Positions 23,205 to 32,177 are shown, numbered from the stretch's first letter. The stretch is 33,053 bases of DNA from Rhodocyclaceae bacterium (GCA_020445765.1 JAGRFY010000095.1:1-33053); one strand, 5' to 3'. The notes: a model not told the origin generated them from the letters alone. Program-made: numbers and translations.

Positions 23205-24010
23205 TCTTTACTCCTCCGGGTTTTTGCATTGGCCGTGAATCTAGCGGTACACGTGTTGCCGGTCGCGAGCCTACATTGACGCCAATGCGAACACAATTAC
23301 TGCGGGAAAGTGCTGTAGGAAAAGTGCAACAACGTACTTCGCGCCGGTTTGCCAATTCAATTCGGCAATACACCCCCCTCCCGTTTCGTCGGGAAATGCG
23401 TGCCGACAAGGCGCGTGCGCCAACGGTTTGGCGGAATCCATTCGACCCGCGAAAACCGGCGACGGTGCTGCGACAGGAACGCGAGCAACTCAGCGAATCG
23501 GACCACGACCGGGACGTCGCAAACGACCGACCGCGGAGGCGATGGCTGCTCGCCGTTGGGGTGGGTCAGCCTGACGCGAAGGGCGGGCGCATCTGGCGCG
23601 CCGCAGCGGTGCTCATCAACATTCTGATATCTCCGGAAATTGGTCTATTACGTCCGCAACGGCTGGTGACGGGTGCTGAACAGCCGCATGAGGAACAAGA
23701 CCTTAGCGCGATGTTCGTGCCCAATTTCAACCGGCCTGCCTGCTAGGCCCGAGTGTTCGCCCAACTTGTTGAATTAATGTCGAATTTTTGGCCGGCTGAT
23801 TGGGCGGACGATGCGCTTCCGTACTGTTCTTGTGTTCAAGAAATGGACAGTTGCGTCGTCGCTGGTGTGGCATGGCGCAGCACCCGGGCAGTTCGTCGGC
23901 AAGTCGGCCGGCGTTGCTGCGCGAACGCATTGTCGGCACCGCAAGATCGGAGCCTGGACGCCGTCGCGGGGCGAGATCCGGGCTCCGGGGGGTTGCTTCG
24001 CGGCTGTGCG
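23205..24010. other. 800-base region without a supported gene, upstream of the porin
   Basis: This is the longest non-coding stretch. It must carry the porin promoter and the end of the TonB-receptor transcript. Several frames are open, up to about 150 codons, but their translations lack recognisable domains or good codon character. An imperfect operator-like repeat, TTGCC-N10-GGCAA, is at 23349-23368, and AT-rich patches occur at 23620-23650 and 23760-23790. A small RNA or a worn-down gene could be hidden here; I see no proof of either. Confidence 0.5.
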
Positions 24011-26119
24011 TCAGTTGAATTGATAGCGGGCGCCGATGCCCGCGTACCAGGCAACGCCGGTACCCGGCTCGTAGAATCGCCCGTTGCGATCCCCGACGAT
24101 CACCGAGCCGACATATTGGCGATCGAACACGTTGTCGACGCGCAGCAATTGCTCGACGCGCCAGTCGCCCCGACGCTGTTCCGCACTGAGGCGCAGGTTC
24201 AGGATCGCGTAGCTCGGAGCCGACTGCTCGGTGTTGCTGTCCTCGACGAAAACCTTGCTGCGGTAGAAGCCTTCGACCGCGGCCGTCAGACCATCGCCCG
24301 GTTTCCAGGCGAGTTCGGCAAATACGGTCGTGCGCGGGATGCCGGGCATCCGCCGGCCTGCTTCGATGGTGTCGCCGCCCGACGAGAAACCTTCGTCGTA
24401 GATTGCGCGCAATTGGGTCAGTGCCGCGCGCGTGTGCAGGGTACGGCTCAGTTCCGAGTCGACCGCCACTTCCACGCCTTCGCGCAGGGTTTCGGCAGCG
24501 TTCTGGTAGGCGGTGCGTCCGCCGAGGGCGCTTGCAACCACCAATTCGTCCTTGGTGCGAATCCGGAACGCCGCGACGTTGATGCGGGTGGTTTCTCCGA
24601 CCAGTGCTTTTGCGCCGACCTCGACCTGGGTGCTGCGAGCCGCCTCCAGGTCGAAGCCGAAGCTGCCGTCATCACCGGAATAGGACAGTTCGCCGAGGGT
24701 CGGGGTCTCGAAGCCGCGGGCGGCGCTGGCATAGAGGTTGACTGCCGGGCTGAGCGCATAGGCGATGCCGATCGCCGGCGTGGTCTTGCGATAGCTCACC
24801 GAACCGCCGTCGTCGCCGTTCGACAGAAAATCGTCGTCGACCTCGAACTTCACGTGACTGTGGCGCAGGCCGGCCTGCAAGGTCAGCGGACCGCGTTGCC
24901 AGGCGAGTTGCACGTAGGGGTCGAGGCTGGTGACGGTATCGGTCTCGTCCCGGCGCAGGGCGCCGCGCACGCCGAGCGTGTTGCCGACGAAGTTTTCGTA
25001 GCCCTGGCGGTCGTCTTCGGATCGGTCGTAGTCGGCGCCGGCGGTCACCGTCAGCTTGCCCTGGTCGAGCGCGATCTGCTGGATCCAGCGGGCCGCGAGG
25101 CCGTGAAAGCTGCGGTCGAAATCGACGATGCCGCCCGAGTGGGTCGGACTGGACTGGACGAAGGCCGGGATTGCCAGCACCTGCATGACGCTGCGCGTGC
25201 CGGCATAGGCCGAGAATTGAAGATGGCCGCTGCCGATTCGGCGCTCATAGTTGATGCCGCCCTGGACGTGCTCGATATCCTTGCGGGTATCGAACTCGAG
25301 TGCGCGATCCTCGACACCGGCGGGATCGGTCTGGAAGGTCTCCCAGGTCAGGCCGAGCGGATCTTCGGTATCGTCCTGGCGCAGTCCGTTGGCGACCAGC
25401 GTCAGCTTGCTGTCGGCGTCCGGGCGGAGCGTGATCTTGGCGAAGCCCTGGTCGCGCGTCGCCGCGCTGTGCTCGCGGTAGCCGTCGGTGTCGAAACGTG
25501 ATGCGTCGACCAGATAGCCGCCGCTGCCGACTGCGCCTTCCGCCCCGAGTTCGACCTTGGTGGTCGAGAAGGATCCGCCGATCAGGCGTCCCGACAGTTT
25601 GGTCGGGCCTTCGCCGTCCCGCGTGAACAATTGGATCACCCCGCCGGAACTATTGCCGTACACAGAGGAAAACGGTCCTCTCAGGACTTCGATGCGTTCG
25701 GCCATGTCGAGGTTGAAGGTCGCTACCTGGCCTTGACCGTCCGGCGTCGATGCAGGGATTCCGTCGGCGATCAGCTTGACCCCACGCACGCCGAAGGCCG
25801 AGCGTGCGCCGAAGCCCCGGGACGAGATCTGGAGGTCCTGGGCATAGTTCTGGCGATTCTGGATCACCAGCCCGGGTACCGCCACCAGCGACTCCGAAGC
25901 ATTCACGCCCAATTGACCCTGGCGGACCGCCTCGTCGCCGACGACGTCGATCGAGAACGGCTGCTCGAAGCTCGAGGCCTCGGCTCGACTGCCGGTGACC
26001 GTGACCGGATTCAGGGTCAGCTCCGCCTGCTGGGCGAAGCACGTGGCGGTCAGGCCGAACATTACGAGCACGGCGGTGGCAATCGGCGTAAGGTGCCGGG
26101 AACTGCAATGGACGATCAT
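24011..26119 (-). CDS. TonB-dependent outer-membrane receptor, PqqU/YncD-like
   Basis: A 702-residue TonB-dependent receptor. The signal peptide covers about residues 1-30, with a TonB-box-like stretch near 35-43 (LTLNPVTVTG). The plug spans about 50-170 and includes SSRGFGARSAFGVRG, DGIPASTPDGQGQ and EVLRGPFSSVYGNSSGG. That wording closely resembles E. coli YncD (PqqU), the pyrroloquinoline-quinone receptor, rather than classical siderophore receptors. The barrel follows and ends YQFN. A strong GAGGAGG precedes the ATG. PQQ as substrate is inference; no Fur-box-like site was seen, which fits weakly. It diverges from the Sel1 gene. Confidence 0.85.
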   Translation of the reverse strand: MIVHCSSRHLTPIATAVLVMFGLTATCFAQQAELTLNPVTVTGSRAEASSFEQPFSIDVVGDEAVRQGQLGVNASESLVAVPGLVIQNRQNYAQDLQISSRGFGARSAFGVRGVKLIADGIPASTPDGQGQVATFNLDMAERIEVLRGPFSSVYGNSSGGVIQLFTRDGEGPTKLSGRLIGGSFSTTKVELGAEGAVGSGGYLVDASRFDTDGYREHSAATRDQGFAKITLRPDADSKLTLVANGLRQDDTEDPLGLTWETFQTDPAGVEDRALEFDTRKDIEHVQGGINYERRIGSGHLQFSAYAGTRSVMQVLAIPAFVQSSPTHSGGIVDFDRSFHGLAARWIQQIALDQGKLTVTAGADYDRSEDDRQGYENFVGNTLGVRGALRRDETDTVTSLDPYVQLAWQRGPLTLQAGLRHSHVKFEVDDDFLSNGDDGGSVSYRKTTPAIGIAYALSPAVNLYASAARGFETPTLGELSYSGDDGSFGFDLEAARSTQVEVGAKALVGETTRINVAAFRIRTKDELVVASALGGRTAYQNAAETLREGVEVAVDSELSRTLHTRAALTQLRAIYDEGFSSGGDTIEAGRRMPGIPRTTVFAELAWKPGDGLTAAVEGFYRSKVFVEDSNTEQSAPSYAILNLRLSAEQRRGDWRVEQLLRVDNVFDRQYVGSVIVGDRNGRFYEPGTGVAWYAGIGARYQFN

Positions 26120-26287
26120 GCTTCCTCCTCGTTGGTCTTTGGTGCGGCGACTGGCTGTCCGCCGGCCGAGACTCTAGTCCCGTCGCGGCAATCGTGCATC
26201 GGCCTGCGATCGTTTGACGGTAGAGAAAATCATGAGATGCGACGGATCTCCCCGGTCGGGGCTGCCCGCCCGTTCAAGGAGGGCGCC

Positions 26288-27079
26288 ATGAACATATCCC
26301 GTACCCTGGTGACCGCTGCCCTCGTCATCAGCGGAAGCGCCTTTGCCGCCGGAGATGATGCCGATCTGGACGAGATACTGCGCAATCCCACGATCGGCAA
26401 TTACAGGGGCTACGCCGAATTCAAGATGGCGCACTACGACGCTGCCCGCAGGATCTGGGAAGCCCTCGATCGTGCCGGTTTCGGCGAGGCTGCCTTCAAT
26501 CTCGGAATCCTCTATGAAGACGGGCTCGGCGTCGACGCGAGCATCGAGCGTGCCCTGGCCTACTATCGTCGTGGCGCCGAGAACGGCAGCGTCAAGGCCC
26601 AGTTCCGGATCGGCAAGCTGTACTGGCTGGGCGCGCCCGGTGTCGCGCCCGATCACGAAGAGGGTCGTCGCTACCTGGCGATGGCCGCTGCCAACGGTGA
26701 CAGCGACGCGGCCGCCTATCTCGCCGATGGCCCCGAGGCCAAGGGGCCACTGGCGGAAGCCGATCGTGCGCTGGCAGTGGGCGAACCGCAGCGCGCGGCC
26801 GAGATCCTCGCCGCCGCGGCAGTGGACGGCAATATCCGTGCGCAGACCCGACTGGCGCGGTGCTACGAGGCTGGCCGGGGAGTCGATCGCGATCTGTCGA
26901 TGGCCGCCCAGTGGTTCGAGCGGGCGGCACAGGCCGGCGACCCCGAGGCGATGTACGCCCTGTCGGTCATGCATGCGACCGGCACCGGACGTGAAAAGGA
27001 CGACGAACTGGCCCGCCGATGGCTGGAACGCAGCGCGGCCGGCGGATTTGCACCGGCCGTGGCCGAATGGATCCGTTAG
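26288..27079 (+). CDS. exported Sel1-like repeat protein
   Basis: A 263-residue protein with a signal peptide (about 1-21, cleavage near SAFA-AGD) and at least five Sel1/TPR-like helical repeats. Recognisable units are AAFNLGILYEDGLGVDASIE, KAQFRIGKLYWLGAPGV, AQTRLARCYEAGRGVDRDLS and AMYALSVMHATGTGREKDDE. Sel1 repeats form an alpha-solenoid that binds other proteins, here in the periplasm. AGGAGG ends 5 bases before the ATG at 26288. The frame is open far upstream, antisense to the TonB receptor, and that part is not coding. It converges with the histidine kinase gene. Confidence 0.87.
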   Translation: MNISRTLVTAALVISGSAFAAGDDADLDEILRNPTIGNYRGYAEFKMAHYDAARRIWEALDRAGFGEAAFNLGILYEDGLGVDASIERALAYYRRGAENGSVKAQFRIGKLYWLGAPGVAPDHEEGRRYLAMAAANGDSDAAAYLADGPEAKGPLAEADRALAVGEPQRAAEILAAAAVDGNIRAQTRLARCYEAGRGVDRDLSMAAQWFERAAQAGDPEAMYALSVMHATGTGREKDDELARRWLERSAAGGFAPAVAEWIR

Positions 27080-27091
27080 CTGGACGATGCG

Positions 27092-28879
27092 CTAGGTTTG
27101 CGCCATTGGCGCGTCGTCGAGCGCCGCCCGGATTTCGTGCGCCAACTGGTCGATGTGATAGGGCTTGGTGATCAGGCGCACTGGGGACGACAGATTCTCG
27201 AGCTGCTGGATCGCGTTGCCGGTGTAGCCCGAGGTGAAGAGTACTTTGAGGCCGGGCCGTCGTTCGCGGGCGCGCCTCGCGATTTCCGGTCCGTTGAGGC
27301 CCCCCGGCAGGACGACGTCGGTAAACAGCAGGCGGATGTCCGCGTGCTGCTCGAGCAGATCGAGACCGGCGGCACCGTCCGGCGCATCGACGACTTCGTA
27401 ACCGAGCGAGCGAAGCACTCGGCAGGCGAGGGCGCGAACATCGGGTTCGTCCTCGATCACGAGTATCTTCTCGCTGCCACCGATCCGCGGCACGGATCGC
27501 CTGTCCGCTGCCGCCGGGGTCCTGTCGTGGGCCGCGCGCCGCAACTCCGGCAGGAACAGCTTGATGGTGGTGCCGTAGCCGGGCTCGCTGTAGATCTTGA
27601 CGTGCCCGCCCGACTGCTTGACGAAACCGTACACCATGGCAAGACCGAGTCCGCTGCCCTTGCCGGTTTCCTTGGTCGTGAAGAACGGATCGAAGGCCCG
27701 TGCGACCACCTCCGGACTCATCCCGCTGCCGGTGTCGGACGTGGCCAGCATGACATAGCTGCCCGGCGTGACGTCGACTTCCAACGACGCGTAGTCTTCG
27801 TCCAGCTCGACCGCTGCCGTCTCGATCGTCAGCACGCCGCCATCGGGCATCGCGTCCCTGGCATTGACGGCCAGGTTGAGCAGTGCCACCTCCAACTGTG
27901 ATGGATCCGCCAGCGCGGGCGGGATGTCGGCGCCGTGGCGGATATCGATTCGCACGGTCTCGCCGAGTGAGCGTCGCAGCATGTCGGCCATGCCTTCGAC
28001 CAGTTCCTTCATGCTGATCGGTACCGGCGACAGCCGCTGGCGCCGCGAAAACGCCAGCAGGGTGCGATTGAGGTTGGCGCCCCTTTCGACGGCCTTGGTC
28101 GCGGCCCGGATCAGTTCGGTGCCGAATTCATCGTTCTCCAGGTGGCGGGCGAGGATGTTGAGATTGCCGAGGACCACCGTCAGCAGGTTATTGAAATCGT
28201 GGGCCACGCCGCCGGTCAACTGACCCACTGCCTCCATCTTCTGGGCCTGATGCAGTGCCTTCTCGGCCTGCTTGCGGTCGGAAATCTCGTTTTGCAGTGC
28301 CTGGTTCGCCCGCTCCAGTTCGGCCGTTCGTTCCCGCACCCGTTGCTCGAGTCCGTCGCGGGCATTGCGAAGAGCGGTTTGCGCCATCGTCCGTTCGGTG
28401 CTGTCGCGGATCGCTGCGGCAACCAGCATGCCGTCTTCGTCTTCGACCGGACTCAGACTGATCTCCACCGGCAGCACGCGGCCGCCTTTGCGGCGACCGT
28501 AGAGCTCGAATTGCGCGCCCATCGGCCGGGCAGAGGGCTGGTCGAAGAAGGTGGCGCGATGATCGAGGTGGGCCTCGCGCATGCTCTCGGGCACCAGCAT
28601 TTCGATCGAGCCGCCGATCAATTCGCAGCGCGTATAGCCGAACAGGTCTTCGGCCCGCGCGTTCGCCAGAACGATGGTGCCATTGCGATCGACCACGACG
28701 ATCGCATCGGGCGCCGCGTCGAGAATGTTTCGGGCCAGGCGGTCGCGGGCCGACAGCGCCTGCAGTTCCGCCCGCAGTCGCTCGATCTCCGGGGCCGCGT
28801 CTGTGCCGGCCCCGGGCGCGTGGCCCGCCGGATCGGTCACGGCGGGCTCCTGCGCACTATTGGCGAGCCCTCCGTCCAC
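27092..28879 (-). CDS. PAS-containing hybrid sensor histidine kinase
   Basis: A 595-residue cytoplasmic hybrid kinase without membrane segments. Domains in order: an N-terminal helix; PAS (about 48-165, ending in a PAC-like VAAAIRDSTERT); a coiled-coil (about 165-212); the phosphoacceptor helix with His227 in GGVAHDFNNLL; an ATPase domain with the N box NARDAMPDGG (339-348) and glycine-rich motifs DTGSGM and GKGSGLGLAM; and a receiver with acidic EDE (476-478) and phospho-acceptor Asp521. The kinase may pass phosphate to its own receiver only, as no response regulator is adjacent. The start is a GTG. A TATACT at 29028-29033 may be part of its promoter. Confidence 0.92.
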   Translation of the reverse strand: MDGGLANSAQEPAVTDPAGHAPGAGTDAAPEIERLRAELQALSARDRLARNILDAAPDAIVVVDRNGTIVLANARAEDLFGYTRCELIGGSIEMLVPESMREAHLDHRATFFDQPSARPMGAQFELYGRRKGGRVLPVEISLSPVEDEDGMLVAAAIRDSTERTMAQTALRNARDGLEQRVRERTAELERANQALQNEISDRKQAEKALHQAQKMEAVGQLTGGVAHDFNNLLTVVLGNLNILARHLENDEFGTELIRAATKAVERGANLNRTLLAFSRRQRLSPVPISMKELVEGMADMLRRSLGETVRIDIRHGADIPPALADPSQLEVALLNLAVNARDAMPDGGVLTIETAAVELDEDYASLEVDVTPGSYVMLATSDTGSGMSPEVVARAFDPFFTTKETGKGSGLGLAMVYGFVKQSGGHVKIYSEPGYGTTIKLFLPELRRAAHDRTPAAADRRSVPRIGGSEKILVIEDEPDVRALACRVLRSLGYEVVDAPDGAAGLDLLEQHADIRLLFTDVVLPGGLNGPEIARRARERRPGLKVLFTSGYTGNAIQQLENLSSPVRLITKPYHIDQLAHEIRAALDDAPMAQT

Positions 28880-29076
28880 CCGAGGGCGGTGCGTCGGCTG
28901 CGCGTGGCGGCGCCGTCGTCTGAGTTGGTCATCGTCGGGGCCCTGCCTCTGTCGTTATTGTCGGTGGCCGCCCGAAATGCACTTGTGCCGGCCGCCTGTC
29001 AGACACCGTCTATGGGTGACGACCAGAAGTATAGGCGTGGCTGCGCGGGAGGTCGCCATCGCCGACCATCGCGGGC

Positions 29077-30441
29077 CTATTTTTCGACGTCCCGCGTGTA
29101 GGCGAGTCGCTTCGCCGAATCCAGTGTCAGCAACTGCATGAAGGCGCGGACTTCGCCATCGGAGCCGGTCGGTGTGCCGGCGGTCGCACCGAACACGTTG
29201 GTCGGAACCGAACGGCGGGCAAAGGCGTCGGCCCACAGTCGCTGAATCTCGATTTCGGCATCGAGCTTCTGCGCGAGTGCATTGTCGGCCTTCAGGATCT
29301 CACGCTTCTTGTAGGCCTCGGCATCGGCCAGTGTGCGCTGGGTCTCGGCCTCGATCCTTGCCTTGTCGAGGTTGATCTGCGCTGTTTCGCGTTCGATCTG
29401 AGCCTGTTCCTTGAGCTTGGTGGCCTGGGTCAGCGCGAGCTGCTTCTCGGTCTCGGCGTCGGTGGTCTTCTGGATCTGCTCGACCTTGGCCATCGCCTGG
29501 CGCTCGGCGACCTCACGCTCGCCGCGGGCGATCGCCAGCAGCCGCTGCTCTTCTTCCTGTATCCGTTGTTCGCGCGCGATGGCGCGGTCCGCGGACGCTT
29601 TTTGCTTGAGTTGCATGCGCTCGACGAAGCGGCTGTTCGGCGTCATGTTGGTGATGCGGGCATCGACCACGCTGATGCCGAAGCTGGTGAATTTCTGCGC
29701 CTTGCGCAATGGCGTTCCGCTGTCGTCGAGAACCTTGCGTACCTCGTAGACGACCTTGGATTCATCGCCGAATTCCTCCTGATCGCTGCCCAGGGCCAGA
29801 TTCGCCGTTCCTCGCACCTTGCGCGGCGAGTCGACGTAGACCTCCTCGCGACGTACCAGGTAGATGCCGTTGTTCATCTGGTTCTCGAACTCGCTGTTGA
29901 ATTCGGTGCGTGCGCCGCTGTAGTACTCCTCCGCACTCATCAGCGATGCCGTGGCCTGCAGTGTTTCCTTGAATGCGGGCATCAGCGCGGTCCGCAGCAG
30001 ATTCGCCGGCGTGCGGTATTCGTGGGCGAGTTGCAGAAAGCCCTCGTTGTCGGTCGGGATCGAAAAGCGCACCGTCGCTTCGGCGTCGGCATCGACCTGG
30101 TCGAGGAACATGATGTTGAGCGGCGGCATGTTGGCGCTGGTCTCGGTACCCTCGATTTCGGCGTAGGCAAGATCCTCCTGGGCGCCGGTGACCGACTGCA
30201 CCGTCATCGCACGCTTCCAGGCGTTCCAGCGACCCCACAGGTAGAACTGGTAGCCGACATCGGATACCGCGTGTTCCTGGCCGGTGATCGTCCGGACGTG
30301 ATAGACGTAGCCCGGCTCGGCGTAGAAGATCGATTCCCTGGCGATCATCGCCAAGGCGGCAATCACCGCGAGCGGAAGCAGGGCCTTGGATGGGGCGGAA
30401 GCGGGTTTTCCGAGGTCTTTGATTTTCTGCAACAGGGACAC
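29077..30441 (-). CDS. SPFH/Band 7 (prohibitin-like) membrane protein
   Basis: A 454-residue protein with one N-terminal membrane helix (about 19-34, KALLPLAVIAALAMIA) and an SPFH domain (about 38-270) including GYVYHVRTITGQEHAV and ATVRFSIPTDN. A long charged coiled coil (about 275-400), rich in Glu, Gln, Arg and Lys, follows, then a short tail. SPFH proteins build ring- or cage-like assemblies on membranes. This one lacks the HflK/HflC or NfeD/floT gene contexts, so its partner is unknown. The GTG start has a GGAG about 8 bases upstream. The upstream neighbour on this strand is the cysteine-patterned small protein. Confidence 0.85.
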   Translation of the reverse strand: MSLLQKIKDLGKPASAPSKALLPLAVIAALAMIARESIFYAEPGYVYHVRTITGQEHAVSDVGYQFYLWGRWNAWKRAMTVQSVTGAQEDLAYAEIEGTETSANMPPLNIMFLDQVDADAEATVRFSIPTDNEGFLQLAHEYRTPANLLRTALMPAFKETLQATASLMSAEEYYSGARTEFNSEFENQMNNGIYLVRREEVYVDSPRKVRGTANLALGSDQEEFGDESKVVYEVRKVLDDSGTPLRKAQKFTSFGISVVDARITNMTPNSRFVERMQLKQKASADRAIAREQRIQEEEQRLLAIARGEREVAERQAMAKVEQIQKTTDAETEKQLALTQATKLKEQAQIERETAQINLDKARIEAETQRTLADAEAYKKREILKADNALAQKLDAEIEIQRLWADAFARRSVPTNVFGATAGTPTGSDGEVRAFMQLLTLDSAKRLAYTRDVEK

Positions 30442-30531
30442 GGTGGCTCCACGGATGGTGATTGTTCGTGAACCACGGATCTTATCCGCCCATCATGGGC
30501 GGCGCGCGCAACTGTCTGTGTGAGTGGCAGC

Positions 30532-30561
30532 GGCGACCGGACGAATGTTCGCGCGGTCGCC
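30532..30561 (-). terminator. hairpin after the cysteine-patterned small protein gene
   Basis: GGCGACCG (30532-30539) pairs with CGGTCGCC (30554-30561), and an inner CGAA/TTCG pair continues the stem. It begins 21 bases after the gene's stop on the minus strand. There is no T-run, so intrinsic termination is only probable. Confidence 0.45.
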
Positions 30562-30582
30562 GGGGCGGGAATTCGAACCGGA

Positions 30583-30897
30583 CTAGCGGCTCGCGCTTTT
30601 CGACGTGCTGGATTTTTCCTTGGCCGACTGGCTGGCGCCGGTCTTCTTTGCGCTTGCGTTGTCGCCAACGCTCTTCTTGCTGCTCGACTTGTCACCCCCC
30701 TTGCTGCGGCAATAGGCGTCGACCTTGTTGCCTTTCTTGGTGGTGTAGCTGTCCACCCAGGTGCAACTCGAAGAGGACCCGCAGCGACCCTTTTCGAGCC
30801 CCTTGCAACTGCTGGCGGCGAAGCTCGGGGCGGTCAGGGTGAGCCCTGCTGCGGTGAGGGTGGCAATCGCGAACTGCTTGAGTCGGACCTGTTCCAT
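30583..30897 (-). CDS. small secreted protein with CKGL-type cysteine module and Lys/Ser tail
   Basis: A 104-residue exported protein. The signal peptide covers about residues 1-27 (cleavage near SFA-ASS). The mature part opens with CKGLEKGRCGSSSSCTW, then YTTKKGNKVDAYCR, giving four cysteines in a compact pattern that could form two disulfides. The last ~40 residues are low-complexity Lys/Ser/Ala, strongly basic and probably disordered. I recall similar CKGL...C...CxW...YCR modules in unannotated bacterial proteins, but no function. The ATG at 30895-30897 follows an AGGAG at rather long spacing. Confidence 0.68.
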   Translation of the reverse strand: MEQVRLKQFAIATLTAAGLTLTAPSFAASSCKGLEKGRCGSSSSCTWVDSYTTKKGNKVDAYCRSKGGDKSSSKKSVGDNASAKKTGASQSAKEKSSTSKSASR

Positions 30898-31047
30898 GGC
30901 GTGAGGTGTCTCCTGTGTCGATCGGCGGTGAGGGCCATCAAAGGGATGGATTGCATTGCCTGCAATGCAAATGACATTGTCACGAAATCCGGGCGTGGTC
31001 AAGTGCGCCCGGGGGCGTTCGTGCAAACAAGGCTTGGCCGGGCGTGC

Positions 31048-31076
31048 ACCGGCCGGTAGCGAGCCCACCGACCGGT
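31048..31076 (-). terminator. hairpin after the CHRD gene
   Basis: ACCGGCCGGT (31048-31057) pairs with ACCGACCGGT (31067-31076) with a single G-T type mismatch and a 9-base loop, 17 bases past the CHRD stop on the minus strand. No T-run follows. Probable but not certain terminator. Confidence 0.4.
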
Positions 31077-31093
31077 TGCGGAAAGGCTCAGCG

Positions 31094-31603
31094 TCAGCGG
31101 TCGCTTTCGATCTGGCCGCGGATCTCGCCGGCCGGATTGGCCAGGGTATGCACGTTGACGTAGGTCATGCCGGCATCCATCGCCGCTGCGATGTCCACCA
31201 GGGTGGTGCCACATGCGTCGTTGACGATGTTCTCGTCGGTCACCGTGATATTCGCCACCCACCAACCGTCCACATCCCAGCCGTTCGCGTGAAAACCCCC
31301 GAGGAAGATCACCGGCGGCCCGTTCTGGCCTTCGGCGCCGCAGTGAATATGTGCCTGCGTGACCCGCGTGCCGTCATTGACCCTCAGCCGGAACGTGGCC
31401 GCACTCTTGTCCTCATTGAATTCCAGTCGGAAGCGCCCGCGTGTCTCGGTGTCGACCGGGATGGTCTCCTGATCGCCGCTCAGGCGGGCGTGGTAATCGT
31501 CTCCGTGGCGGTCATGACCGCGGCCACGGCCGTCGGCGCTGGCGACGTCGGGCACCGATAGCAGTGCGATGGCCAGTATCGTTGCGAATCCTGCGGGTTT
31601 CAT
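31094..31603 (-). CDS. exported CHRD-domain protein
   Basis: A 169-residue exported protein: signal peptide about 1-23 (cleavage near VASA-DGR), a short His/Asp/Arg-rich stretch (GRGRGHDRHGDD), then a CHRD domain. Domain marks are ARLSGDQETIPVDTETRG, AHIHCGAEGQNGPPVIFL, and the closing YVNVHTLANPAGEIRGQI. CHRD domains occur in animal chordin and in many bacterial secreted proteins; the bacterial role is unknown. The two cysteines (HCGAE and DACGTT) may pair. The ATG at 31601-31603 has a CGGAG about 10 bases before it. Confidence 0.88.
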   Translation of the reverse strand: MKPAGFATILAIALLSVPDVASADGRGRGHDRHGDDYHARLSGDQETIPVDTETRGRFRLEFNEDKSAATFRLRVNDGTRVTQAHIHCGAEGQNGPPVIFLGGFHANGWDVDGWWVANITVTDENIVNDACGTTLVDIAAAMDAGMTYVNVHTLANPAGEIRGQIESDR

Positions 31604-32177
31604 GATGTCGTCTCCGTTGGTCTCGGATCGGCGCACGTCGGGTGCACCGGGGCGCGATCGCCACGCGCATTGGCGCGCTGATCGACCTGCTAATCAGCAT
31701 AGATGTCGCAGGACGACCCGCAACCGCCGTTGGATCAGCCGGTTGGGTGTTATCGGCGACCAATCACCAGAGCCGGTCGAGGCGGGCGAAGGCTGTCGAT
31801 GTGCACGATCGGTTCGCCAGGCGCCGCTTTGGTATGCGGACCACGTGCCGGCCTGCCCGCCGACTGTGTGGTCGACACCCGATTGTTCGGAATTAGGATC
31901 GCGGCCGTGCTCGTCCGCATGAAAAAAATTGGCAGGACCGGAGTCCTGCCATGCACAAGAGGAGGGAGGGTTCAGGGCCGTAGCCCTGAGACTGTTATCG
32001 GCCGGGGGGCCGTCGATCTTTAGGGATTTAACTGGATTTCGATGCTGTCGTCGTGATCCTGCTGCGGCAGGCGATTCGGCCTGGCGCTCGGCGCCGGCGA
32101 ACGCAGCGCGGAGCCACGGGTTGCCGTGTCCGGCGCAGGCAGACGTGCCGACGGGTGGTGGCAATGGCGATGAACGC
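31604..32177. other. non-coding region with a terminator, between CHRD and hydrolase genes
   Basis: About 570 bases. The only clear element is the intrinsic terminator at 31922-31950. Minus-strand frames continue past the hydrolase stop but have poor protein character. The CHRD promoter should lie in the first 150 bases; no clear boxes were found. Confidence 0.5.
31922..31950 (-). terminator. intrinsic terminator, minus strand
   Basis: GGCAGGAC and GTCCTGCC (31931-31950) form a perfect 8-bp stem with a 4-base loop, followed on the minus strand by AATTTTTTT. This is a textbook Rho-independent terminator and the best one in the window. It lies about 230 bases after the hydrolase stop, so the hydrolase mRNA has a long 3' tail or carries something else. 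Confidence 0.8.

Noticed and set aside
23276-23746. A 156-codon plus-strand frame, and minus-strand frames that looked faintly transposase-like, upstream of the porin.
   Set aside because: No catalytic motif, no terminal inverted repeats, and broken frames. Not enough to call a gene or a mobile-element remnant.
25631-26287. Long open upstream extension of the Sel1 gene, antisense to the TonB receptor.
   Set aside because: The extension lacks protein character and has no signal. The ATG at 26288 has AGGAGG and starts a proper signal peptide.
30532-30582. A GGTTCGAATTCC stretch on the minus strand resembling a tRNA T-arm.
   Set aside because: The flanking bases do not pair as a T-stem, and no anticodon or acceptor arm can be built. 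It is the 3' flank of the small secreted protein gene.
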